The position numbers and the translations under genes were made by a program. The notes below the pieces were generated by a model. It had not been told where the DNA came from. It searched no databases and saw only the letters and a program-made list of their open reading frames with translations. A stretch of DNA of 64,000 nucleotides, taken from positions 78,884,085-78,948,084 of the forward strand of contig CM051458.1 of the NCBI GenBank assembly GCA_028274465.1, written 5' to 3'. Positions 1 through 9,173 of the stretch are shown one piece after another; position 1 is the stretch's first letter; each line of letters opens with the position of its first letter. The DNA comes from Plantago ovata (Eukaryota; Streptophyta; Magnoliopsida; Lamiales; Plantaginaceae).

Positions 1-978
1 CTTCATCTTCATGAGAACTCCGAAGCATATCAAGTTGGCCAAAGAAATTGGCATAACTTGCATCGGAGTGATGTCTAAAGCACGGAAGATGGCGGCGAAC
101 TCTTCGACAAACGGAATCCTCCATCCGAGCTCGAGAGAAACGATGAAGCACGACAGAGCCCCATCCGGACAGTTGTATATAGCATCATCAGGGCCCGGAG
201 CAATAAGCTCGATGTCATCAGGAATAGTGAACCTTTGGCGAAGAAGCGGAAGTTGATCCTTAGTTACCTTAGATTCAATGGTGGGTATCCATCCGTCCGC
301 GTTAGTCTCCCGAGCTTCACTGAAAAGATGGATATCATCTCGTAATCTTTCGTATCTCTTACGGAGAGCCGGTTCCAAATGATCCGGTACAGGGAAAAGG
401 TCCCCACGGAACTCCCGTACTTCACCCTCTAAGGGTTGTCCGTCCTCGCCAAAGTTGGCCTCATCTCCAACAGCTTCAGCGTTGTCTTCACCCGGAATTT
501 CATCCTCGGAGGATAGTTCTTGAGCTGCATCATCTCCGGCTTCTTCAGGAGCAGCAATAGCGCGAACCTCTCTAAGAGGCGCAACCTCATGTACCCGTGG
601 CTGGTTGGAGGTCTCCGCATCTCTAAAAGTTAACGGCGGATGGGCATAGACAGGTTCTAAGTCAGCTTCTATGTCAGGGTCGGAGGTACACATATATTTG
701 TACCCCCCGTATCTACAAAGAAGCCGGAGAGGTGAGGGTAGTTCTACCTTACGACGTGGAGGCTGGTAGACGGAAAGCTGACGGTCGGATGTGCTCGGAC
801 CAGCTTCATTCCTCTCTACCCGAGAGGTGGAAGGAGCTTGATTTCCGCCCCCTATGTCAAAGGAAGATTCGGAAGAGGATCTCGAATCTGACGAAGTAGA
901 GCTGCTGCTCGTTGACGAAGATTCGGAAGTAGATGGAAGATCGGTAAGATCTACGATCTTAGGGTTAACCTCGGACAT
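1..978 (-). CDS. Antisense extra ORF of Tat element, N-terminal 326 codons (Transposase_28-like, runs off window)
   Basis: Reading the minus strand from the ATG at 978 gives 326 codons without a stop to the window edge. It opens with MSEVNPKIVDLT, followed by a Ser/Glu-rich low-complexity stretch, an acidic linker, and then a globular part containing FTIPDDIELIAPGPDDA and CFIVSLELGW. It aligns codon for codon with the antisense gene at 16778. The globular part resembles the plant family called 'putative gypsy type transposon' (Transposase_28); that name is historical and no catalytic activity is established. The start follows a splice acceptor just 5' of the ATG, as in the other copy. The continuous frame suggests selection or recent insertion. 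The C-terminal half lies outside the window. Confidence 0.82.
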   Translation of the reverse strand, partial: MSEVNPKIVDLTDLPSTSESSSTSSSSTSSDSRSSSESSFDIGGGNQAPSTSRVERNEAGPSTSDRQLSVYQPPRRKVELPSPLRLLCRYGGYKYMCTSDPDIEADLEPVYAHPPLTFRDAETSNQPRVHEVAPLREVRAIAAPEEAGDDAAQELSSEDEIPGEDNAEAVGDEANFGEDGQPLEGEVREFRGDLFPVPDHLEPALRKRYERLRDDIHLFSEARETNADGWIPTIESKVTKDQLPLLRQRFTIPDDIELIAPGPDDAIYNCPDGALSCFIVSLELGWRIPFVEEFAAIFRALDITPMQVMPISLANLICFGVLMKMK

Positions 979-1297
979 CCTAAAAGCGAAAGAAAGAAGG
1001 GCAAGATTAAGCGGTAGTCCGAGGGTTAGTTTATTTGTTTTTCCGAAAAAGAAGAAAAAGAAGATAAGTATACTACTTATTAAACTCTACAGAAGAAAAT
1101 GAAAAATCGAAAAAAAACAAGTAAAGAGGAAAGTTACCTGGAAGATAGAAGTTGTGAGGAAGTGCAAAGTCTCCGAAGCTTCACAAGTTGTTGAAACGTT
1201 ACAGCAGAAACTGTTCCGGGGCTCAGGTTCGGAAGGCGAAAATTTCTCTCTCCAGAATTCTGAGTAAAAGTGAAGAAAATGGAAAAGGTTGACCGGC

Positions 1298-1305
1298 TAT
1301 TTATA
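1298..1305 (-). promoter_or_regulatory. TATA box of the antisense extra gene
   Basis: On the minus strand this reads TATAAATA within a short GC-flanked context (CCCTATAAATAG), about 320 bp upstream of the ATG at 978. The same box lies at the same relative place in the complete copy (16454-16461). Between box and ATG lie a 5'UTR and a probable 5'UTR intron (donor AG|GTAACT near 1137). Confidence 0.6.
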
Positions 1306-1439
1306 GGGAGGGACAAAATCGAGAAGTCCAATCGACGCGACCGTTGACATTTAATCTGGACCGCCCAAAAAATTCAAATCAACGGACAAGATGAGGACAA
1401 CGCATAAAAGTTACTGTTCAAACACTACAAAAAATCAGA

Positions 1440-1690
1440 ACTTTACCGACGGATAAAATGACGGATTTTATCCGTCGATAAATAGCGACGGATCGGGCAT
1501 TATTAGCGACGGATGACGGATAACGAACAAAGTTGACCACTTTGTTCGTCATCCGTCGCTAATAGGTTTTTATCCGTCGGTATCTTAGCGACGGATAAGT
1601 TATCCGTCGCTAAATATTAAGAATAAATAAAAAAAAAAAATTAAATTACACTTACCGACGGATAAGCTTATCCGTCGGTAAGCTCCATTT
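1440..1690. repeat. Left subterminal repeat array of the CACTA element
   Basis: About ten copies of an octamer core (CGACGGAT or its inverse ATCCGTCG) occur in 250 bp, often paired head-to-head as ACCGACGGATAA..TTATCCGTCGGT palindromes. In the En/Spm family, subterminal repeats are the binding sites of the TnpA-type protein. Confidence 0.9.
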
Positions 1691-1894
1691 ATACCGGCAG
1701 CGACTGGCAGAACGCCATTTCCATCTTCTTCTCCTTTCTTTCTTCTTTCCGTTTTTCACACTTCTCATCTCCATTTCTCCTTCAAAACTTCACCATTTTC
1801 ATCCATTTTGGTAGCAAATTGAAGCTTATTGCACAAGGAACAAGGAACAACCTTCAATTTGGATTTTTTTTGGTCAATTTGTGCAAAATCAAAG
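1690..1894 (+). other. CACTA 5' untranslated exon
   Basis: A pyrimidine-rich leader follows the left subterminal repeats and ends at a good splice donor (AAAG|GTATGA at 1895). No long frame is present. By analogy with En/Spm, where TnpA and TnpD transcripts share the first exon, it is probably the common leader exon; this is inferred. Confidence 0.45.
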
Positions 1895-2369
1895 GTATGA
1901 ACTCTAACCCTTATTTGATTTTTAATTTGGGAATTATCTAATTGTTGGTTAAATTGTCAAATGTATGTTACATAGTAGTTGATACAAGTATATTTTGCTT
2001 AAATGTGTAGTTGATTGTTGTTAAAATTGAGTAATGAATCGATTTTGGGATTTTATTAATTTGGGGATTTCTTAAATTATGGAAATGTATGTTAGTATTA
2101 AGTAGATATTAGTTGTTATAGTTGAATGTTAGTTTTGGATTATGTTAATTTGGGTTTGTTAATTAAAATCGAGACTTAGATCAATTTAGGGCTTTTTTTA
2201 GTTTTGTATTTAATCGAATTTAATGTTCCATAACTAGGTTATGTACTTATATAAGGTTAATTTTGTAGTTGAATACGATAAAATAGAGTAATTTATGAAA
2301 ATCGAGACTTGTAGCTCAATTTGGGGGTTTTGAAATAAAGTGAAAATGGGTTCGAGATGATGATATGAT

Positions 2370-2600
2370 GATGATGTTAGGTTAGAGATGATGTTCATAT
2401 GGTTGTTGTTGACAATGCTAGGCTAGAGATGATGTTGTTAATGGTTGGTTGATTGGTGATAAGGTTGATGATGTTAGGCTAGAGATGATGTTGTTATATG
2501 GTTGATTGGTGATATGGTTGATAATGTTAGGCTAGAGATATGTTCATATGGTTGTTGTTGATGATGCTAGTCTAGAGATGTTGTTGATGGTTGGTAAAAT
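2370..2600. repeat. Imperfect tandem repeats in CACTA leader intron
   Basis: A unit of roughly 55-65 bp containing TAGGCTAGAGATGATGTT recurs about four times with small indels. It lies in the presumed intron between the leader exon and the coding part, near where the internal deletion of the large transposase should have occurred. Confidence 0.6.
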
Positions 2601-2746
2601 TAAATGAAATGATTATAACGTAATAATAAAATGATTATAATGTTAACTTCAAATCTGTATAAGACATATAAATATCCTTAAAACTACATTTCAATTCTAA
2701 ATATGAATATTGAAAATGTATGAATTTAATAATTAAAGAATTTCAG

Positions 2747-3226
2747 GTTAGTCATTGTTGAAATGGAGGGGAGGGGCAGGATTTCTTTGGTACCCTTAGA
2801 CGGATTGTTCGTATTGAATATCCAGGTGTACCTTTGAAACGTACAGTTCTATTTGAGGTTGACTGGTACGACCCTTCTACAGATGGTACGAGAACACATG
2901 TGGATTATGATTTGGTTGAGATCAACCAGAAGAAGAAGTACAAAAAGTACGAGCCATTTGTGTTAGCCAGTCAAGCAACACAAGCTGTCTACTTTCCCTA
3001 TCCAGGTGTGTCTAAGGCCAAGGGTGATTGGTTGGGTGTGATACCCATACGTGCTCGTTCCAAGATTGAGTATATAGAGAAGGACGAGTCCATAACCAAC
3101 TCGTTCCAGTCGGATTTAGTGGATGATGTAGCACGACGCCCTATACAGGATAAAGATGGGCAGTTTGCCCTGCACGAGGATCATTTTGTAGAGTTAGAGT
3201 TGGAGGAACCTTTAATTGGTAATTAA
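2747..3226 (+). pseudogene. C-terminal remnant of CACTA large transposase (DUF4216-type domain)
   Basis: After a splice acceptor (TTTCAG at 2741-2746) an open frame reads through FFGTLRRIVRIEY, then VLFEVDWYDPSTDG, then EPFVLASQATQAVYFPYPG. This aromatic and Asp-rich pattern is typical of the DUF4216 module found C-terminal to Transposase_21 in plant CACTA TnpD/TNP2 proteins. The catalytic domain, expected well over 1 kb upstream, is missing: only leader, intron and tandem repeats precede it. No in-frame ATG suited to a complete protein is visible. The frame ends at 3226, or it may splice at GGTAATTAA into the next exon and stop a few codons later. Probably a deletion fossil kept as a part of the TnpA transcript intron. 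Confidence 0.7.
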
Positions 3227-3355
3227 TAAATTATGTTGCTATGTCATTTATATGTATATTCCCTTGTGTGTGCATTTACGTTAATTGATAATGCTTTATA
3301 TTGTACGTGCATATTTCATACCATCATACTAACCTTGATATTGTTTTATTTGCAG

Positions 3356-5286
3356 ATGCCGAAACCTAGGTGCAACTACATTCCACCCGAGTTACGAGTT
3401 CCTGGAGCCCCAGGGTACGAGCAGGGTGTAGTTCCACCCATCATTGGATTATCGGAGGGGAGTAGCTCCTCATCGTCAACTAGGAAGAAGAAGGCTAAGT
3501 TTGACCCATTTGCGAACCTACCTGCTGATGGTTGCCCATACGAGACGCCGACCCTGGGTGCCATGTATAAGGGGAAGCCTGTTCTGTTCCCTAACGGGAA
3601 AGCTGCGTAAGTACACTTTTCTGTTGTTTAGTTTATTGTTTAACTTGTGACATATTACGTATACTTTATTATGCTTATTCATTCTTATTTGTATTTAACA
3701 ATCATAATAGGTTTTACCCTGCATCTGCCCATTCGAAGATCGGTGACATCATCAACTCCAGGTTCATCGCTCCAACACCATCTGAGGACCGTGGTGGGGA
3801 GAAGTGGTCAAGGCTGCCTGACCATGTCATTGGCTTCTACTTCGATGAGCTGCGGGTATTGTAACAATCTTAAATGTTTAGTAAACGTTGTTTTATTTTT
3901 ATTCTAAATTTACGTGAGTGGTATGTTAGCCACTATATTTGGGTGATATGTTAGTCACCATGTGTTAGTTGTTTTTTTAGGGCAATGTGAGTGGTATGTT
4001 AGCCACTATATTTGGGTGATATGTTAGTCACCATTGTGCTTACGTTGATCTTGTTCTTGTTGTATTGATTGTTGTGTCGTTCTAAATTGGTTGTTTTGGT
4101 GGTTAGAAACACTACTACTTGCCAAACGTGCTATTGAAGGAGCTTTGGTTTGTTTTCAACACTGTTGGTGCTCGTTGTTACCGAGACAAGGTCCACGACC
4201 TTAAGGAGTCTCGAGTGAGGCCTAGATTCATCCACGATAGCGAGTGGCCTCTGTGGTTGGCTTACTGGAAGACACAGGATGCCGAGGACCTAGCAGATCA
4301 GAACAAGAAGAATCGAGCACGGGCGGACAGAAGCAGCTCCGGTGAAGACGAGGACTATTCGAAGCCCCATCTCGGCACACAGTCTCAGGCCACTCGTGAC
4401 CTCAATGCAGTAAGTTAACTTGTGCTTTACTCTAGTCACTTTCAATATTCTTAAAATTTTATTGTAAACACTGACACTTATTACTTTGCAAAATGAACAG
4501 AGGCTCACTGGACAAGGATGCTTGTCGTACTTGACCATGGTGAGAAATGCCAAGTTCAAGAACGGCAAGTGGACATGCAAGAAAGCCAAGAAACTGAATG
4601 TAAGTACATAAATGAGTACTTTGAGTTACTTGTACTGTATTTCTTTTTAAAAAGTTTCTATATGTATTGTAATATATCAACTCATGTATTGCTTAACTGC
4701 TTGTAGGAGGAGGTTGAGGCTTTTTACTTGGTTAAGATGCAAGAGAAGGGTGACATACTTACGATGGAGGAAGAGAACGCTGCCTTCCTCGAGGTGAACC
4801 CTCCTGGCCCTAAGTGGTCGATCTATGGCTTAGGGAACTTGGGACGTTCTCTTGCAGCTGAATCATTTCAGCGCTCTTCCGGTTCTACCTCCAGCACAGA
4901 TTCTCGATTGGCTGAGGAGCTGGCAGCACTTAGGGCCGAGAATGCTATGATGAAGAGCATTCAGGACACACTTGTGTCTCAGGTATATTCATTTGTATGC
5001 TAATATTATGTTGATATGTCATGTAGATGTATAACCACTTGTATGCTCATTTACATTGCTTGCATCTATCTTTCATATTCTTAACTACATCGATCATTAC
5101 TTGTGTCAGGTGGAGACGCAGAATTTGGTGCTGAAGAAGATTCTGGAGAAGCATCCCATTGGCATGGACCCGTTCGCAGAGGGAGCTGTGTTTCAGACCG
5201 GGGAGGGGAGCCCTGGTACGGCGGGGAGTGCGGGTTTGCAAGGCAGTTCTCATGCTCCTTCGGGTTCCAGTGGTCGTCGTCCCTAG
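3356..5286 (+). CDS. TnpA-like CACTA protein (Transposase_24/Ptta family), 6 exons, 416 aa
   Basis: Six exons join in frame: 3356-3606, 3711-3855, 4107-4409, 4501-4599, 4707-4982 and 5110-5286; all introns are GT-AG and the sum is 417 codons with stop. The ATG comes directly after a splice acceptor (TTTGCAG|ATG). The order is a basic/Ser-rich N-terminus, a central region with KIGDIINSRF, LPDHVIGFYFDEL and ELWFVFNTVGARCYRDK, a WPLWLAYW stretch, then a C-terminal Leu/Glu-rich coiled coil (from about residue 325). The central region resembles plant En/Spm-type Transposase_24 proteins. In En/Spm the TnpA product binds subterminal repeats and helps excision; the ACCGACGGATAA arrays around this gene would be its sites (inferred). 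No stop or frameshift was found in the exons. Confidence 0.8.
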
Positions 5287-5506
5287 ATTTCTACATTTTA
5301 GTTGGGCATTTGTAGTAAAACTTTCACATTTACATTTGTAGTAAACGTTTTTCTATTTTGAAGAATCGAATTTTATTGAATTTTATTTTCAATTCAAATT
5401 TAATGATTTTTAATTTTTAGTACGTACGTAAATTTATATTATTAAACAGGTTGTTGTACAATTATCAAGAAAAATAATAAAAAAAAATTTTAAGAAAAAA
5501 AAATAT

Positions 5507-5830
5507 ACCAACGGATAAATTTATCCGTCGGTAAATTCCGGTTGACTAAGTCAACCGGTCATACCGACGGATAACGTTATCCGTCGGTAACCGTCACCGA
5601 CGGATAAATTTATCCGTCGGTCAGACGAATAAGGGCTGGTCAACGCCCCTATTCGTCAGTCCGTCGGTATTATTCGTCGCTAAATTTAGCGACGAATAAG
5701 AAACGACGGTAACGGCATTACCGACGGATAAAATAGCGACGGGCTATTTATCCGTCGGTAAGTGGTTACCGATCCGTCGGTAAGTACTTACCGACGGATC
5801 GGTACCCGAATACCGACGGATACCGTATCC
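5507..5830. repeat. Right subterminal repeat array of the CACTA element
   Basis: Numerous palindromic pairs of ACCGACGGATAA/TTATCCGTCGGT and variants (TATTCGTCG, GCGACGAATAA) are packed next to the right terminus. Density is similar to or higher than in the left array. Variants with AAT instead of GAT hint at two diverged repeat classes. Confidence 0.9.
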
Positions 5831-6104
5831 AGTTCTTGTAGTGAAACCCTCGAAAACTTTGACCTGCGTAAAAGGAAAGACACGGAAGGATCAAGGTCTT
5901 TATCCAGATTGCAAGGTTCGAAAATCATTTTAAAATTGAAAATTTTATCATAACATACACCTAGACACGGATACTTAGTATACGCGCGCATTTAAGCTTA
6001 ACAACATATAGACACGGATAGTATGCATAACATTCATCATATTTGCATTAAAATGATGATTCGGACCCTGATTATCTGGATAACGACGAAGGACCGGCTA
6101 CAGA

Positions 6105-6240
6105 GATACGGAGTACAAGAGATACGGACACGTCGTCCAAAACGTCACCTCATGAAAAACGGACACGACGTTAGTGAAGTAATGACACAGGTACGGAGTA
6201 CAAGAGATACGGACACGTCGTCCAAAAAATATCACCTTGC
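6105..6240. repeat. Tandem duplication in Tat 3' untranslated region
   Basis: A unit beginning GAGATACGGACACGTCGTCC occurs almost twice. The equivalent region of the complete element (15878-16080) holds about 2.5 copies of an 87-bp form, so copy number varies between the two elements. Confidence 0.7.
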
Positions 6241-6392
6241 GAATTTCAAGGATATTACCCCAAATAAGCATTTTTGGAGGTACGGACGAAACAAAATCCC
6301 TGCTCTGAGAGGGAGATAAAATCGTTCCCAACTACTTAAAATATAGTTTCACACTATCTTCTACTAAGATACTCCGAAACTACGGGGACATA

Positions 6393-7243
6393 TGTTGATA
6401 AGGAAAATATGTCTAGTTCGCATCGTGCGTTCCACCACGAACTAAGAGGCTTCGCAAGTACAAGCGTCGGTGGAAGGCCGCGAACCTAAAGGATCCGAAC
6501 CTTGAATTATGTGGACCTCTGGGGCATTTTTACAAATGTGTCTAATTCATTAAAATAACTCCTTCTAGAGAGGGAGAGATTTGGTGGTCCGGAACGATAG
6601 TCCGAGAGACAAGGAGCATTACTCAAACACTTAACAGGTTAGAGTGTACGAAGCTCATTTATTACGAAGCTTAAATACTTGTTTGTATTGTCTTACAATT
6701 GGATCAGGACAAGGTTCGCATCACAACGACATAGAGAGAAAGGACAAGAGAAGTGTGGAATCTTCTAGATAGCACAAGAAGATGTAGGTAAATGGGCCTG
6801 GGCCAAGCCCATGAAGGTCAACGTTGGGCCTGCTCAACATAGGTGGACGAATAAGAAGCTGACAGATGGAAGCGGGAGATTGGGTGGACCTAGGGTTGGC
6901 CATCAACTATATAAGGGCACCATTTCCGAAGAAAAAGGTAACTGGTCCTAATTAAGTACATTTATTACTCTAAAGACAAGGAGAACTTACAAGCTCCTTC
7001 AAGTAAAGTCTCGCACCGGCTTGACTTAGGCAAGCCGGAGATAAACACACATCCACACGCGCCTTTCTAATCTCAGGTGCTCAACTGGACATAGAGAGAA
7101 CCGGAAGACTTGGGTGCTCGCATTGAACAAGACTCGTGTGTTGTGTCGAATTATGGTGACTTAGAGAGTTTGATAGTTCTTTATAGTTCGAGAAGTTCGT
7201 AATTTAAGAGCGTTTGTAATCTTACTAGAATTTCACCTCTACA
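6393..7243 (+). repeat. 3' LTR of the left Tat element
   Basis: It starts TGTTGATAAGG and ends CACCTCTACA (851 bp, TG...CA). It is preceded by a purine-rich tract ending GGGGACATA, which fits a polypurine tract for plus-strand priming. It aligns over its length with the reverse complement of the LTRs at 14856-15703 and 28023-28859, with scattered differences. A TATA-like ATATAAGG lies near 6909. Confidence 0.9.
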
Positions 7244-7334
7244 TATATGTATGTAAATATTAATTATAAAAAAAAATACTAGTACGTACCTCGATCTGAT
7301 TAGTAGAGATATGAAGATAAGAGGTAATAATGAA

Positions 7335-8128
7335 GAGATTTTTACGCCTGGACCCCCTCTTATGGACGTGCTTTTCAAATCTTTCCTCGTTAATAAAAGA
7401 ATTACATATAGGCCCATTTTAAGCAGTTGGCGTTGACCTGCTTATAAGCTACTGTTCAATATTGATTCTCCAAACGCGCCCTTATACAATTTAGCCTTAT
7501 TCCTTTAATCTTATTTGCAATTTAATCCTTTTTCTTTTTTTTTTCTTTTCTTTTTCTCTTTTTTTCTTTTCTTTTCTTTCTTTAATTCTATTACCGGATT
7601 CCGGCAATGTAAAGAGCTCCGACGAGCTCTATTACAGAGCTCCGTCGGAGCTCTTACAGGGCTCCGGTGGAGCTCTGTAAAGAGCTCCGACACAGAGCTC
7701 CGTCGGAGCTCTTATTGCAGCTCCAGATCTGGAGCTGCCAACTCCAGATCTGGAGCTGTAACAGCTCCGATCTGGAGCTGTTTCACGGCTCCAGATCGGA
7801 GCTGATGGTGGCTACCGGATTCCGGCACCGGAATCCGGTAAATTAGAAAGAAGAAGAAATAAAAAAAATTTGGGGGAATTTATAATTTAGATAAGATATG
7901 TGGGTTTATTTTGTAATAACTTAAAGTTGAGATTGTTTGGTAAAATTTAAAATCTGATAATTGTTCAGGGACAATTATGTATTTTCCATGATTAAGAGCG
8001 GCAAAAGTCAAGATCGTGGGTTTATTTGTAATTGTTTTGCATAAAGAGGGTTTATACGTAATTCTTTTACTAACGAGGAAACATATGTAATTACCGAGCA
8101 TAAGAGGGGGTCCACATGTAAATCGCCC
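7335..8128. mobile_element. Non-autonomous Mutator-like element (794 bp) with palindromic core
   Basis: The flanks carry a 9-bp target duplication AATAATGAA (7326-7334 and 8129-8137), the length typical of Mutator-like elements. The ends are imperfect inverted repeats over roughly 100 bp: the left reads GGACCCCCTCTTATG near 7350 and the right carries the exact inverse near 8103-8117. Both arms also share TTTCCTCGTTA.TAAAAGAATTAC. The interior has a T/C tract (7525-7582) and the palindrome cluster described separately. No transposase frame is present, so movement would depend on a MULE transposase supplied elsewhere. Confidence 0.8.
7585..7850. repeat. Cluster of AGCTCCGACGGAGCT-type palindromes
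   Basis: Within 265 bp there are more than ten variants of GAGCTCCGACGGAGCTC, AGCTCCAGATCTGGAGCT and ACCGGATTCCGGCA, each itself a short perfect or near-perfect palindrome. The block is GC-rich, unlike its AT-rich flanks. It lies beside a long pyrimidine tract inside the MULE-type element. A related block lies at 47655-47875. Confidence 0.85.
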
Positions 8129-8137
8129 AATAATGAA

Positions 8138-8597
8138 TGAACGAGCTAGCTCGCTGGTTATATATATAGGTAGCTAGCGCGCGGCACCGTTAAGTAACAC
8201 ATGCATGATCGGGCCCATCAAGGTACGTACGATCTTCCTACAAAGATCGTAATGTAACAACTAAAAAAAAAAAATTACAAAAATTGTAAAAGCTAGAATG
8301 GAGTTGTTTAATTACTCAAATACTAAAATTTTCATTTAATCAATTAATTAAGCAGCCAACAGCACATGCAGTTGTTTAATTAATTTCTTGAGATTGATGT
8401 TATTGTTAGCTCTAAAATCCAAATGCATGTTTTAATATTGCTCTGATCAGTTGATTTTTACATACTTAAAAATTGCGTGAACATGGACGAGTCGATTCAA
8501 TATCTTTTTTTTATATGGCTACGGATCCTCGATCTCCCCCAATTTCATCCACCATCTCTCCTCCGTTCCCCAATATATTTGGATTATTCACACAATC
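8138..8597. other. Intergenic stretch, no supported gene
   Basis: AT-rich sequence with a few palindromic hexamers (GCTAGC, GTACGTAC). A short Pro/Ser-rich frame from 8515 crosses into the solo LTR but has no further support. Confidence 0.5.
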
Positions 8598-8879
8598 TAT
8601 AACGCCCCAGTATTTCAGAAGGTTAAAGGGTTGAGAACGCTAATCATGTCAATAAAGTGCACCTTTCTTTTCGGGAATCTACCTAGAAGAACTTCAGAGT
8701 TAAGCGTGCTTGCTCTAGAGCAATTTTAGGAGTGGTGACCCACTGGGAAGTTCCTGGTGCGCGGATTAAAACATGTGTTGGTATGTGAGGCCAACATATC
8801 ACCTCGGAGAGCAGTTTAGGAGTAACTGCGCCGGCCCAAAGGGTCGGACCTTCGGTCGATTAGTGGTCGAGGCGTTACA
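8598..8879. mobile_element. Solo LTR carrying a 5S rRNA-like segment (Cassandra-like TRIM)
   Basis: A 282-bp unit with terminal inverse TATAACGCC...GGCGTTACA (first TG mutated to TA) is flanked by the 5-bp duplication CAATC (8593-8597, 8880-8884). Positions about 8687-8763 follow plant 5S rRNA closely (AACTTCAGAGTTAAGCGTGC, then GTGACCCACTGGGAAGT), covering the internal pol III control region. LTRs containing 5S sequences are the hallmark of Cassandra terminal-repeat retrotransposons in miniature. Only one LTR and no internal part is present, so it is a solo LTR. It is not a functional 5S gene: both gene ends and several conserved positions differ. Confidence 0.85.
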
Positions 8880-9173
8880 CAATCTGTCCTTTTAACTCAA
8901 TAAAATTGCATAATTGAATGAAGTTGAACTAAATAAAATTGATTTTATTTATTTTGTAATAATACAAAATACAACTATACAAATTCGGAAAAAAAAAAAG
9001 AAAAAAGAAAAAACTGAATTGAACTAACCTGAAAAATTGAAATTAATGAATAACATGGGCTAAACCCTAATAATCCCCAATCGATTGTGTTGCCGTCAAT
9101 TGAAAAAAAAAAAAAAAAAAAAAAAAAAAGAAAAAAATAAAGAAAAAAAGGTCAAAGCTCGACTTGTATCACG

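Larger units (their letters stand above)
1423..5843 (+). mobile_element. CACTA (En/Spm) DNA transposon, internally deleted
   Basis: The 4,421-bp element begins CACTACAAAAAA and ends with the inverse TTCTTGTAGTG, flanked by the 3-bp target duplication AAA (1420-1422, 5844-5846). The homologous Tat sequence near 16334-16350 has one AAA and no insert, which is the empty site. Inside both ends lie dense subterminal repeats of ACCGACGGATAA and its inverse. The coding part keeps only the C-terminal piece of the large transposase (TnpD/TNP2) and a complete spliced TnpA-like gene. The catalytic transposase domain is absent, so the copy should be non-autonomous but could supply the TnpA-type subterminal-repeat binder. 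Confidence 0.95.
1..7243 (+). mobile_element. 3' part of Tat-lineage Ty3/gypsy retrotransposon (interrupted)
   Basis: This is the downstream third of an LTR retrotransposon whose gag-pol lies left of the window. The order seen is: antisense extra gene (minus strand), its promoter, a non-coding spacer with tandem repeats, a purine-rich tract (about 6380-6392) and a terminal LTR (6393-7243). Every part except the CACTA insert at 1423-5843 matches the complete element at 14856-28859 in reverse orientation. The two copies are alike but clearly not identical, so they are separate insertions of one family. The Tat assignment rests on the complete copy, which has a second, archaeal-type RNase H and an antisense ORF. 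Confidence 0.88.

Noticed and set aside
7585-7850. CRISPR-like array
   Set aside because: The words are palindromes of varying sequence without constant repeat-spacer spacing, and this is a plant genome.
8687-8763. Functional 5S rRNA gene
   Set aside because: The 5S-like part is incomplete at both ends, mutated, and enclosed by LTR ends with a target duplication.
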